Shown: positions 36,562-45,082, numbered from the stretch's first letter. The stretch: DNA of 64,000 nt from Calothrix sp. C42_A2020_038 (GCA_015272395.1 JACYLQ010000035.1:113433-177432); one strand, 5' to 3'. The notes: generated by a model from the sequence alone, not told the origin. Made by a program: numbers and translations.

Positions 36562-39500
36562 TTACACACTTGGTACAGTGATAACTGCTGGTTGAAACTC
36601 CTTTTCTTTGATGGGTGTGTATGTAAAAGTTGACTCGTCTTCGCTGCTGGGCAAGATGGTAATATATTTACCTTCGTCTTTGCGACTACGATATACCAGT
36701 TCTTTGCGACCTTCATTGATCAAGAATGGAAGTACAGCGCTAGTACCAATTACAGCAATATCTACAAGGTTAACAGGCGCGATTTGTAACAATCCTTTCA
36801 GTCCTGGTACAGTTGCGGCAGCGATTTGCAGCGCGAACGAACCACCCAAAGCAATATTAAAGTATTTGTTCGGAGGTAATTTCTTACCGCTAAATATGCT
36901 GTGGGTTTGCGAACGGCAACTGATAGCGTACATCAACTGTGCCATTGTTAAACTCATAAAACCGATGGTACTGGCTTGCATTCCAATACCATAACGGTTG
37001 ATAGCATAACCATAGGCGCCGAGAGCGCTTGCGGACATGATGGCTGACTCACCAACGATGCGTCGGAAGTCAGAATTTTTGATGATAGGTTCAGAAGGGT
37101 CACGAGGTGGCGCCAGTAATACATCTGGTTCTGGAGATTCCAGCGCAAGTCCAAGTGCAGGGAAGATGTCTGTTACTAAGTTCAACCATAGTAACTGCAT
37201 GGCTGTCATTGGTTCACCAATACCAGCAATAGTAGCAGCGAGCATCACCATGATTTCGCTAGTGTTGGTGGATAGTAAAAAGTGAACCGATTTACGAATA
37301 TTGTTGTAAATTGTGCGTCCGTGACTAACGGCAACAATCATCGTTTCGAGGTTGTCATCTTCGAGAATGATATCCGCAACTTCACGGGCAACGTCAGTTC
37401 CAGTATGCCCCATTGCAATACCGACGTTAGCAGCTTTGAGCGCGGGAGCGTCATTAATACCATCCCCTGTCATTGCCACAATTTTACCTGCACTTTGTTG
37501 CGCTTGGACAATTTGCAGTTTGTTGGCTGGACTAATACGGGCGAAAACATTAACTCGGTCGCACAGTCCCTTCATTACTTCTGGGTTAATTTCTTCGAGG
37601 TGCGTTGAGTCCAGAATTTCTATTTGTTTACCTTGGTTGAGATTTAATTCCTTACCAATAGCATAAGCTGTTGGGCTTTGGTCACCAGTAATCATTACAG
37701 TATTGATACCAGCAGAATGGAAATCTCCCATTAACCCCTTCACACCTTTACGAATGGGGTCTGCCATTCCAACTAGTCCCAGCCAAACTAACTCACTGTT
37801 GGCATTAATTTCATTCGACTCTTGAATTAAATAAGCAACTCCGAGAACCCGCAGCGCTTTACCTGCCATATCCTCATTATCGTTTTCGATCAGCTGTCTG
37901 TCTGCATCGGTTAAAGGTATTTGCTGACCGTTCTTAAGTTGTGAACCACACAGTGCTAAAACTTCGGATGGACTACCTTTGACTGCAACGAGTTTTTGGT
38001 TTGCGTCAGGAGTCGTATGCAGCGTCATCATATAATTGCGCGCTTGTGAACGATGACTAATGCTCTGCAAAGGATAGTTTTCTCGCAGACTAGTAACGTT
38101 GACTCCAGCGCTAATAGCTAAGTCGATCAGTGCGTTCTCTGTTGATGAACCTTTGACGGTGTAATTATTGGCCTTGTTTGGTTCTAATCCTTCTTCAATG
38201 ATACTTTCGTTGCAAAGCACCAAAACGTGCATCAACTTCAACACTTGCTCATTGCTGTAAGGGTTAATACACTCATCTCCTACACGCAATTTGTCGTCAG
38301 TGACATCAATACATGTACCGTCCGCGCACAACTCAACGACCGTCATCCGGTTTGCTGTAATTGTGCCAGTTTTATCCATACAGATAGTCTGTACTGAACC
38401 CAGTGTTTCCACTGCATCCAGGCGCCGGATGAGGACATTGTGCTTCCGCATGTTGGCAATACCAAGCGCTAAGGTAGTAGTTGCCACTGTTGGTAGTCCT
38501 TCTGGTACTGCTGCAACAGCTAGCGATATTGATGACTTGAGCATTTGCAGTACGCCGTAACCACGTAACAAACCAATGCCAAATACAGCAGCACAAATGG
38601 CGCCACTAATTACAACCAACTGACTTCCGGCTTGGTCAAGTTGTTTTTCCATCGGGGTTTCAGGCATTGATGCATCACCAAGCATCTCCTGAATTTTACC
38701 CATTTCAGTATATTTACCCGTTGCAACAACTACTGCTTTTCCTTGCCCACCTGTTACCAAAGTGCCCATGTAAACCATGTTTACTCGGTCTCCTAATGGC
38801 ACATTCTCAGCTTCGAGGGCTGCGATCGACTTGGTAACAGGCATACTCTCACCTGTTAGCGCCGACTCATCAATACTTAAACGCTCTGCTTCAATCAAAC
38901 GCGCGTCTGCTGGTACATAACTACCAGGTTTCAGAACTAAAATATCGCCTCGGACAATTTCTTGTGCGTTAACTTCAACACTGTTTCCATCACGAATAAC
39001 TATTGCCGTTGGCTTAACCAAATTCTGAAGCGAACGAATAATCTTTTCAGAATTGTTTTCGGTTGCGTAACCAATTGTTGCATTGATGACTACTACTCCC
39101 ATAATTACAGCAGCATCAATCAGACCACCTGTTGCAACAGATACTCCAGCCGCAACTGCTAAAAGCCCTACAGGTAGTGATTTGAATTGGTCAACAAACA
39201 TACTTAATCCCGAACGCGCTTTTGACTGCGGTAGGGCGTTGAGACCGTATTTTTTGAGTTTACGAGCAGCAGAACTACTCGATAATCCAGATACATTTGA
39301 AGTTTGTAACTGGGTAATTACTGTGTCAGCGGTATGTAAATGCCAAGGTGCTATCTCTTGCGCTTTTACTTCGGTAATCTCGCGTCTTTTTTTTGCTTTC
39401 TTCTTAGCTTGGTAGATATTTTTTGTTACCAATTTTACAGAATTTCTCTGAGCATTTTGGTTCTGTTTTTGGTAATCAAAAACCAGACTTTCAATCAGCG

Positions 39501-39741
39501 ATGCAAGCCCCGATAAACTGCGCGCTGGCTTATAAATTACCAGCATATTTCCTGTGACTGGGTTGGCAGAAACACACTGAATATCACTGTTTCCTGACAA
39601 CCTTAACTCTAGGTATTCTTTAAAAGAGTCAGAACCTTGAAGTCCATTCACTTTATACCTAGCTCTCCCTTTCACCGCCGTGTGTAATTCTTTGACAGCA
39701 AGAACTTGACGATGCTGGGAGATGTTACAGTTTTTGTTCAT
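36562..39741 (-). CDS. P2-type cation-transporting ATPase (Ca2+-ATPase-like) with N-terminal HMA-like domain
   Basis: 1059 residues. An N-terminal ~100-residue ferredoxin-like domain (KGRARYKVNGLQ) lacks the CxxC metal motif. The core has TGES (actuator), DKTGT phosphorylation site, and GDGINDAPAL. Ion-site residues match SERCA-type pumps: PEGLP in M4, FLLSTNTSEI (Asn and Glu) in M5, NLVTDIFPAL (Asn, Thr, Asp) in M6. This favours Ca2+ (or Mn2+) export over Cu or Zn. ATG start, ten membrane segments expected. Single-gene unit. Confidence 0.88.
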   Translation of the reverse strand: MNKNCNISQHRQVLAVKELHTAVKGRARYKVNGLQGSDSFKEYLELRLSGNSDIQCVSANPVTGNMLVIYKPARSLSGLASLIESLVFDYQKQNQNAQRNSVKLVTKNIYQAKKKAKKRREITEVKAQEIAPWHLHTADTVITQLQTSNVSGLSSSSAARKLKKYGLNALPQSKARSGLSMFVDQFKSLPVGLLAVAAGVSVATGGLIDAAVIMGVVVINATIGYATENNSEKIIRSLQNLVKPTAIVIRDGNSVEVNAQEIVRGDILVLKPGSYVPADARLIEAERLSIDESALTGESMPVTKSIAALEAENVPLGDRVNMVYMGTLVTGGQGKAVVVATGKYTEMGKIQEMLGDASMPETPMEKQLDQAGSQLVVISGAICAAVFGIGLLRGYGVLQMLKSSISLAVAAVPEGLPTVATTTLALGIANMRKHNVLIRRLDAVETLGSVQTICMDKTGTITANRMTVVELCADGTCIDVTDDKLRVGDECINPYSNEQVLKLMHVLVLCNESIIEEGLEPNKANNYTVKGSSTENALIDLAISAGVNVTSLRENYPLQSISHRSQARNYMMTLHTTPDANQKLVAVKGSPSEVLALCGSQLKNGQQIPLTDADRQLIENDNEDMAGKALRVLGVAYLIQESNEINANSELVWLGLVGMADPIRKGVKGLMGDFHSAGINTVMITGDQSPTAYAIGKELNLNQGKQIEILDSTHLEEINPEVMKGLCDRVNVFARISPANKLQIVQAQQSAGKIVAMTGDGINDAPALKAANVGIAMGHTGTDVAREVADIILEDDNLETMIVAVSHGRTIYNNIRKSVHFLLSTNTSEIMVMLAATIAGIGEPMTAMQLLWLNLVTDIFPALGLALESPEPDVLLAPPRDPSEPIIKNSDFRRIVGESAIMSASALGAYGYAINRYGIGMQASTIGFMSLTMAQLMYAISCRSQTHSIFSGKKLPPNKYFNIALGGSFALQIAAATVPGLKGLLQIAPVNLVDIAVIGTSAVLPFLINEGRKELVYRSRKDEGKYITILPSSEDESTFTYTPIKEKEFQPAVITVPSV

Positions 39742-40280
39742 TTCATGCAGTTGTGAAAATACTAATTTACTCCGAAGTCTTTTATCTTAGTGCATGTTTT
39801 TAGGTATTTTCTACTTTATTGGAAAAATCTTTAGATAACTTAATTTCTTTTGTGCAAGCCAGACATGCTGAGTTAAAAATTATATGCCTATAATTGTACG
39901 TAAATATCATCAGGTTAGAATTAGATAGAACGTGGCAATAAAAACAAGATTTTTGGCTATCATTTTACATAACAATTAAAACATGCGTTTTCTATGTATA
40001 TTAAAGCAAACTGTTGTGGAGTGGGCATCCTTGCCCACTCGACTGTATTTAGCTAACTTGAAATTTGCTGTAAAGCTATAGTAATCCGTGCATCATTCGT
40101 AAAATCAGCACGTTGTAGAGAGGCGATATAATAGCCCTCCGGGCATGGCATAAATGCAACGCATCTCTACATTTAGGTATTTTTCACAAATCATGTAGAA
40201 CTGCTATTAAACATAGTTATGCCCACTACAAGCAATTTTGTTAGAGTAGTTAATAAGCTTGCCTTCTCACTTTTTCCTCA
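39742..40280. other. Divergent intergenic region with two palindromic repeats
   Basis: 539 bp. 40013-40042 is a family C copy (GTGGAGTGGGCATCCTTGCC-type hairpin). 40117-40172 is a GAGACG-class imperfect palindrome (GTAGAGAGGCG ... CGCATCTCTAC). The rest is AT-rich promoter-like DNA for the ATPase and the deacetylase; no gene. Confidence 0.55.
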
Positions 40281-40946
40281 ATGTTACAATTTGCGCCTCT
40301 GTACCCCTACATTTATCGCCTTCTCAAACCCAGTTTCCCTAAGTGTCTTTGGACAGGAAACACTAACTATAAAAAAATAGCTCTTACTTTTGATGATGGT
40401 CCTCACCCTCAGTACACACCCCAATTACTAACAGTATTAGATCATTACAATATTCCTGCTAGTTTTTTTTGGTTAGGCCTATGTGTACATCAAGCGCCAC
40501 AAGTTGCAAGAATGGTACACAGTCGCAACCATTGGATTGGTTTACACGGTTATGACCACCGTAATTTCCCCATGCTTACCCCACAAGAACTTAAAGATAG
40601 CCTCGAAAAGACTCAAGCCGCAATCACAAATGCCTGTAATATACCAGCACAACTAATTCGTGATGTCAGACCCCCAAATGGCTTCTTTACTCCTAATACA
40701 TTAAAACTATTACAACAGTGGAATTACCGTCCGGTTATGTGGAGTGTTGTACCGGAAGACTGGGTAAGACCAGGTGTCAACATAGTAACTCAACGAATAT
40801 TAAACCAAGTTCAAAATGGCTCTATTATAGTTTTACACGATGGTTATTTCGGAGGAGCAGATGTCGCCGAAACCACAGCAAATTTAATACCCAAGTTGTT
40901 AGAGCAGGGGTATCAGTTTGTCACTATTGACAGTTTGTGGAAGTAG
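40281..40946 (+). CDS. Polysaccharide deacetylase (NodB-type, CE4)
   Basis: 221 residues, single NodB domain. Motif 1 TFDDGP (36-41, catalytic base and metal Asp), motif 2 HGYDH (metal ligands His89 and His93), motif 3 RPPNGFF (from Arg130), VPEDW and VLHDG complete the active site. No clear signal peptide, which is unusual for an envelope enzyme. Removes N- or O-acetyl groups from a polysaccharide or peptidoglycan. A short AAATCTAAAATC repeat array follows at 40945-41008. Confidence 0.88.
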   Translation: MLQFAPLYPYIYRLLKPSFPKCLWTGNTNYKKIALTFDDGPHPQYTPQLLTVLDHYNIPASFFWLGLCVHQAPQVARMVHSRNHWIGLHGYDHRNFPMLTPQELKDSLEKTQAAITNACNIPAQLIRDVRPPNGFFTPNTLKLLQQWNYRPVMWSVVPEDWVRPGVNIVTQRILNQVQNGSIIVLHDGYFGGADVAETTANLIPKLLEQGYQFVTIDSLWK

Positions 40947-41008
40947 AAGGATTTAGGATTTTAGATTTTGAATCCAATCTAAAATCTAAATCTAAAATCT
41001 AAAATCTC
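40945..41008. repeat. Short tandem repeat (AAATCTAAAATC type)
   Basis: Inverted and direct runs of TTTAGATTTT and AATCTAAAATC between two convergent genes. Same type as 12229-12455. The inverted arms could form a terminator-like hairpin. Confidence 0.65.
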
Positions 41009-41340
41009 CCTACTTCCTCAGTCGTACTTTCGTGTTTGGAATCAGCACCTGCCTGTTGTTCGGTTCCTAAAAGGTTGCGGATGTCACTTAGTGAAGTCGG
41101 TTTTGCTGTCTTCTCCTCTGGTAAGTCGCTTATATACTCAATCAAATCTTCAACTTGACAGCCAAGAGCTTTACAAAACTTGACTATACGCTCTATGTGG
41201 TCGGTACCTGTCCTACCACTTTCCCAGTTTTGAATTGTACTCTCGGTGACACCCACAAGGCGTGATAGCTCTAGTTGAGTTAATCCCGCCCTCTCGCGCA
41301 ATATCGCTATTCTTGGTCTTACTTTACGTTTTACAGTCAC
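40999..41340 (-). CDS. XRE-family transcriptional regulator
   Basis: 113 residues. Helix-turn-helix of the Cro/CI type at about 11-65: AGLTQLELSRLVGVTESTIQ with the recognition helix in VTESTIQNWESG, followed by a conserved VEDLIEYI. The C-terminal 45 residues are polar and disordered-like. GTG start. Upstream, 67 to 108 bp from its start, lies a perfect 10-bp inverted repeat over a promoter that points away toward the secreted-protein array, so it may regulate that array. Confidence 0.82.
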   Translation of the reverse strand: MTVKRKVRPRIAILRERAGLTQLELSRLVGVTESTIQNWESGRTGTDHIERIVKFCKALGCQVEDLIEYISDLPEEKTAKPTSLSDIRNLLGTEQQAGADSKHESTTEEVGRF

Positions 41341-41406
41341 AGCACTTATTTGTCTAAATCTTTATAGTCGTTTATCCTAACATCAAAAAAAAATTACGCC
41401 CAAAAA

Positions 41407-41449
41407 TTTTAACCAAGGGCTTGACACACTAAAGATTTTTGGTTAAAAC
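41407..41449 (+). promoter_or_regulatory. Candidate operator and sigma-70-type promoter
   Basis: TTGACA (41421-41426), 17-bp spacer, TAAAAC (41444-41449). A perfect 10-bp inverted repeat TTTTAACCAA / TTGGTTAAAA (41407-41416 and 41439-41448) brackets the -35 box and overlaps the -10 box. Layout of a repressor site; the XRE protein next door is the obvious candidate. It directs transcription toward the small secreted-protein genes. Confidence 0.5.
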
Positions 41450-41589
41450 TATTAAGTGTAGACAACACACTCTTGTTTACTGAGTGAGTTGACCATGCGT
41501 GAACCACTGATTGGCAAGATTTTTAGCCAAAGCAGTGAGTGGCACAACTAGGGACACTGATAGTTACTTGCGTTAACTTTCCCAACCTA

Positions 41590-41595
41590 TCCGGA
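41590..41595 (+). promoter_or_regulatory. TCCGGA box upstream of the secreted-protein array
   Basis: Same hexamer as the box at -35/-36 of the NsiR1-type units in this window. No strong -10 element at the expected distance, so the call is weak. Confidence 0.25.
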
Positions 41596-41837
41596 ATAAC
41601 ACGAGTTATTTCTGTAGCTCAAATTGTTCCAATCGAGAAAAAATACTACATTTGAGCAGTAAATATACTGCTGTTTCTTCTATCCCTAATTAACTGCGTT
41701 GGAAATCAGCCAATTTCTGATTACAGCAGTATGGGATATGGAGCTACTAGGTACTTTTTTTAACTTTCAACACCTAATTTATTTAGTTAAGTAAATTAGG
41801 TATAGTTAGTAACACACATTTATAAGGTCTAAAAATC

Positions 41838-42170
41838 ATGTTGAAGAAATCGTTTGCTTTAGGTGTATTAGCTGCTTTTGCAATGGCGCCAGCTGCATTT
41901 GCTGGGGATCAAGTTCAAGGAAACGTAACCACCACCAATATTACATCGGGAAACGTTGGTACAGGTAACGTTACAGGTATTACCAATACCACCACTGTGA
42001 ACCAAAACCAATCTAAATACCGTAGTCGGTTCTGTGTTCCTGGAAACCAGGTACAAGGAAATGTTACAGATACCGCGATTGCTGCTGCAAATGTAGGTTT
42101 GGGTAATGTTACTGGAATTGTGAATTCCACCAATGTTAGCCAAGGTCAGTACGCTAGTGGTTGTTACTAA
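41838..42170 (+). CDS. Small secreted two-repeat protein 1
   Basis: 110 residues. Signal peptide MLKKSFALGVLAAFAMAPAA with cleavage after AFA. The mature part is two imperfect copies of one ~40-residue unit: QVQGNVTTTNITSGNVGTGN, then VTGI-NTT and Gln-rich end, and QVQGNVTDTAIAAANVGLGN, then VTGI-NST. The copies are joined by a linker with one Cys (RFCVPGN); a second Cys is at the C-terminus (SGCY). Asn/Gly/Thr-rich beta-repeat composition suggests a beta-solenoid or amyloid-like surface protein. First of three close paralogues in tandem. Function unknown. Confidence 0.85.
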   Translation: MLKKSFALGVLAAFAMAPAAFAGDQVQGNVTTTNITSGNVGTGNVTGITNTTTVNQNQSKYRSRFCVPGNQVQGNVTDTAIAAANVGLGNVTGIVNSTNVSQGQYASGCY

Positions 42171-42305
42171 TTAATCAGGTGTGCGGTCAGGTAGGATGCC
42201 TGACCCACAAGACATAATTTATACAACCACAACTTTTGACACAAACTATTTGAGAATTTTTGGTAGCGTTACGTACCATACGTACAATTAATAAGGAATA
42301 GAAAC

Positions 42306-42635
42306 ATGGTGAAGAAATCTGTTGTTTTGGGTGTACTGGCTGTAATGGCAATGGCGCCAGCTGCATTTGCGAACCAAGTACAGGGAAATACCTCTAACAC
42401 TCAAATCACAACTGGTAATGTTGGCACAGGAAACGTGAGCGGTGTTAACAACAGTACAAGTGTTGGTCAATATCAAAACAAGTACAAAAATCCTTTCTGT
42501 GCGACTGGGAATCAAGTGCAAGGAAATGTAGCTAATACTGGTATTGCTGCGGCAAACGTCGGTTTAGGAAATGTTAGCGGTATTGGTAATTCGACTTTTA
42601 CTACTCAAGCTCAAAACGCTGCTTGCTACTACTAA
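42306..42635 (+). CDS. Small secreted two-repeat protein 2
   Basis: 109 residues, paralogue of the gene before it. Signal peptide ending AAFA; repeats begin QVQGNTSNTQITTGNVGTGN and QVQGNVANTGIAAANVGLGN. The central Cys is in NPFCATGN and the terminal Cys in NAACYY, so both Cys positions are conserved and could form one disulfide. Its signal-peptide DNA is nearly identical to that of protein 3, which indicates recent duplication. A family C repeat lies upstream at 42183-42210. ATG with AAGGAATAG ribosome site. Confidence 0.85.
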   Translation: MVKKSVVLGVLAVMAMAPAAFANQVQGNTSNTQITTGNVGTGNVSGVNNSTSVGQYQNKYKNPFCATGNQVQGNVANTGIAAANVGLGNVSGIGNSTFTTQAQNAACYY

Positions 42636-42673
42636 TTCATTTAACTCAAATTAATCTAATGGGGATTAGAAAC

Positions 42674-43015
42674 ATGTTGAAAAAATCTTTTGCTTTCGGT
42701 GTACTAGCTGTAATGGCAATGGCGCCAGCTGCATTTGCAGACCAAGTTCAGGGAAATACTTCTAGCACCCAAATTACAACTGGCAACGTTGGCACAGGAA
42801 ATGTTAGCGGTATTAATAATAGTACTTATACAGGTCAGTTCCAGGGTAAAACCAGTAGTCCTTTTTGTGTTACAGGTAATCAAGTTCAAGGAAATGTAGC
42901 TAATACTGGTATCAGCGCAGGTAATGTGGGCTTGGGTAATGTTAGTGGTATCTCTAACTCAACAGGTACTACTCAAAGTCAAAATGCTAACTGTGCTTTC
43001 CCTTATTTTCGCTAG
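42674..43015 (+). CDS. Small secreted two-repeat protein 3
   Basis: 113 residues. The frame is open from 42623, but ATG 42674 gives the same signal peptide as its neighbours (MLKKSFAFGVLAVMAMAPAA). Repeats begin QVQGNTSSTQITTGNVGTGN and QVQGNVANTGISAGNVGLGN; Cys in SPFCVTGN and NANCAF. It differs by a short C-terminal extension (PYFR). Thirty-eight bp after gene 2, so likely co-transcribed. Confidence 0.85.
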   Translation: MLKKSFAFGVLAVMAMAPAAFADQVQGNTSSTQITTGNVGTGNVSGINNSTYTGQFQGKTSSPFCVTGNQVQGNVANTGISAGNVGLGNVSGISNSTGTTQSQNANCAFPYFR

Positions 43016-43175
43016 AACTAATAACTAGCTAAGAAGACTTATTTAACAGAAGTACTACGATTAAAAAGCTGGTTAATCGAGTTGTTAAGCGTAATATCCA
43101 TTTAATCACCCAAAATTAAATGCTTCGCATCTCAACTCGAAACCAGTAGCACACAACTAATAAGGTCTAGAAAAG

Positions 43176-43511
43176 ATGAAGAATAAAGTCTACACCTTTG
43201 GTTTTCTAGCTGCTGCTCTGATTATAGCTCCTAGTGCCGCATTTGCGAACCAAAGCCAAGGGTCAAGTCAAAATATGAACCAAGTTACCGTTATTAACGG
43301 TTCTGGTAACTCTACAAGAACCAGCGGTACACAAATTACTAATCAGGGTCAATCTAAATCAGGCATCTGCAACTATGGTTCTCAAGTTCAGAGCGCTGTT
43401 CAAAACTTAAACCAGGTTGCTGTTGTGAATGGTTACAACAACAAAGTTGATATTGATGCCTTGCAAAGAACTGTCCAAGCTCAAGTTAATGCAGCAAGAT
43501 ACTGCTATTGA
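43176..43511 (+). CDS. Small secreted protein 4, curlin-like repeats
   Basis: 111 residues, diverged member of the same array. Signal peptide to SAAFA; two units beginning NQSQGSSQNMNQVTVINGSG and SQVQSAVQNLNQVAVVNGYN. The spacing of Gln, Asn and Gly in these resembles curlin repeats (S-x5-Q-x-G-x2-N). The two Cys keep their places: SGICNYGS in the middle and RYCY at the C-terminus, as in proteins 1-3. Separate ribosome site (TAAGGTCTAGAAAAG). Confidence 0.78.
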   Translation: MKNKVYTFGFLAAALIIAPSAAFANQSQGSSQNMNQVTVINGSGNSTRTSGTQITNQGQSKSGICNYGSQVQSAVQNLNQVAVVNGYNNKVDIDALQRTVQAQVNAARYCY

Positions 43512-43580
43512 GGAGTTATGAGCTAGAAGTTAGGGTTTAAACTCATAACTCATAACTCATAACTCCTAACTTTTAATTAG
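43508..43580. repeat. Short tandem repeat (CATAACTCATAACTC type)
   Basis: Direct run of ACTCATAACTC with an upstream inverted GAGTTATGAG: an STRR-like hairpin between two genes of the array. Confidence 0.65.
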
Positions 43581-43595
43581 TTGAGGATAAACGCC

Positions 43596-43907
43596 ATGCC
43601 TGCCAGAAAAATGATGTTTTCGCTTGCTATTGCCGCGATGGTTACATTACCTGCGGGAATGGCAAATGCTAGTGATTTAGAGATTCAAACAGGCAATGTT
43701 CAAATGTCGCTTGATGTCAATGGTGGTGTTTTTATTAGAACGGCACCTGGATCACCAGTAATTGTCAATCCAATTCCTAATCAAAATCGTCGCATACGTG
43801 TAAATCGTAACCCCAACGTCAAATGCCGTAATGTCACAAGGCGTAACAGTTCGACCAGAGACGGTAATCGAATCTTTACGCAAAGCACCACAAGTATCTG
43901 TAACTAA
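43596..43907 (+). CDS. Small secreted basic protein
   Basis: 103 residues. The frame is open to TTG 43581, but ATG 43596 has GAGG nine bases upstream and starts MPARKMMFSLAIAAMVTLPA, a signal peptide with cleavage after ANA. The mature part is DLEIQTGNVQMSLDVNGGVF followed by an Arg/Asn-rich region (RRIRVNRNPNVKCRNVTRRN) with two Cys. No clear relation to the two-repeat proteins other than size, export and Cys pair. Function unknown; the position makes it part of the same unit. Confidence 0.72.
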   Translation: MPARKMMFSLAIAAMVTLPAGMANASDLEIQTGNVQMSLDVNGGVFIRTAPGSPVIVNPIPNQNRRIRVNRNPNVKCRNVTRRNSSTRDGNRIFTQSTTSICN

Positions 43908-43942
43908 TCGAAAACTAAGCCAATAAACGGGGCAATTAAACA

Positions 43943-44311
43943 ATGAAACTAAAATTAATAGTATTCAGTTCACTTACAATATCCGCTGTCTCATCCTTTA
44001 TACCCGGTCTTACTCATAAAGCTAGTGCTGTATGCGTTCTCACCGATGTTGGTATACAAGTAGCAATCCACGGTCGAAATAGCGTTGCTAACCAAAACAA
44101 CAACGTTAGCCAGCAAGCTAGCAAAGATTGCTACAATAACACTGCAACTAGTACTGGGGTACAAGTATATACAGGTGCTGGTTCAGTGAATCAAAACCGT
44201 AACAGTTCTCAATACGTTAGCGGTGGTCATAATCCTACTGGTATAAATATGCCAGCGATTAAAGTTCCTGTAAACGTACAAGTTGATGTACCCGCTTACC
44301 CAAAATTCTAA
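43943..44311 (+). CDS. Small secreted protein, curlin-like
   Basis: 122 residues. Signal peptide (about 1-29, ending KASA), two units with GIQVAIHGRNSVANQNNNVS and GVQVYTGAGSVNQNRNSSQY, Gln/Asn/Val spacing like curlin repeats, and two Cys (VCVL, KDCYNN). A Pro/Val tail (KVPVNVQVDVPAYP) ends the protein. Thirty-five bp after the previous gene; last gene of the array. Confidence 0.75.
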   Translation: MKLKLIVFSSLTISAVSSFIPGLTHKASAVCVLTDVGIQVAIHGRNSVANQNNNVSQQASKDCYNNTATSTGVQVYTGAGSVNQNRNSSQYVSGGHNPTGINMPAIKVPVNVQVDVPAYPKF

Positions 44312-44614
44312 ATATAGTGTCTGACTCACGGTATGTTGAAGACCTCTCCCCCAATCCCTCTCTTACAAAGAGAGGGGAGCAAACATAATCCATCTTCCAA
44401 GAGCGCGGGTTGGGGGGTTAGGTTTCACTCTAAGTTTTGAGTGGTATAAATAATTTCTTGTGGGTCAGGCAGGGATGCCTGACCACTGCACAGGCTTTTC
44501 TACCTGTGCTAAATTGCTTTTTTATACTAATCAACGTATGTATTAATGCTGAAACCAATATATTGTGATGTTAAACTATTACTCTAACGGGGGAAACCCC
44601 CGTGCGTGGCTGGA
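44312..44614. other. Repeat-rich gap after the secreted-protein array
   Basis: 303 bp. 44336-44440 is a degenerate family B copy (CCTCTCCCCCAATCCCTCTC and AGAGGGG hairpin), 44460-44485 is a family C copy. Stems at 44586-44600 (CGGGGGAAACCCCCG). No gene. Together they can terminate the array and the convergent PIN gene. Confidence 0.55.
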
Positions 44615-45082
44615 TTAGCAAGAATAATTTTCAGCTTTGCTAAAGACGGCAGCTTGAAATTGAGCTTCAAGCGATGTACGAGTTTGTAAATCAGATACAG
44701 ACCAAATCACAAACTTATTAGGTGCAGTTTTAAAATCTTGGAATCTATGAGTGACAATTGCGTAGAATTCTTGATACATAGCACATGTATATTCAACTGC
44801 TGATTCAAAATCTTGAATTGGTGATAAACGTGCTTGCTGAAGGACGTTTTTATCAACTGCACAAACATTTATTTTTTCTTTCAACCAGTCGATTACGACT
44901 TGAGCTATCTGTGAATTTTGAAATCTACTTGCATAAGCACATATTTTTTGCCATCCAAAATCTGTAACATACATTTTTAAAGGTTGTTTTTGGTCAAATA
45001 GTCCACTGATATCTTCTAATAACTGGTTTCTATTCATCAATACTTCGAGTATTAAATCAGCATCAACTAATATCCCAATCAC
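44615..45082 (-). CDS. PIN-domain protein
   Basis: 155 residues. The acidic residues of the PIN fold are placed as in VapC-type RNases: Asp7 in ILVDADLILEVL, Glu93 in DFESAVEYT, and Asp116 in VTHRFQDF. There is no antitoxin gene next to it, so a stand-alone PIN role is likely; it is not called as a toxin-antitoxin pair. GTG start. Confidence 0.65.
   Translation of the reverse strand: MIGILVDADLILEVLMNRNQLLEDISGLFDQKQPLKMYVTDFGWQKICAYASRFQNSQIAQVVIDWLKEKINVCAVDKNVLQQARLSPIQDFESAVEYTCAMYQEFYAIVTHRFQDFKTAPNKFVIWSVSDLQTRTSLEAQFQAAVFSKAENYSC

Larger units (their letters stand above)
41341..41837. other. Regulatory intergenic region upstream of the secreted-protein array
   Basis: About 500 bp. 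Beyond the operator-promoter at 41407-41449 it holds a TCCGGA box at 41590-41595, and no gene longer than an 18-codon frame at 41495. A ribosome site-like TAAGGTCTAAAAATC lies before 41838, which implies a leader of about 200-390 nt. Confidence 0.5.

Noticed and set aside
36562..39741. Copper or zinc P1B-type ATPase, suggested by the N-terminal HMA-like domain
   Set aside because: No CxxC in the domain and no CPC/CPx motif in the membrane; the PEGLP, NTSEI and NLVTD residues fit a P2-type Ca2+ pump.
44615..45082. VapBC toxin-antitoxin system
   Set aside because: The PIN protein has no adjacent small antitoxin gene; the flanking DNA is repeats and AT-rich gap.
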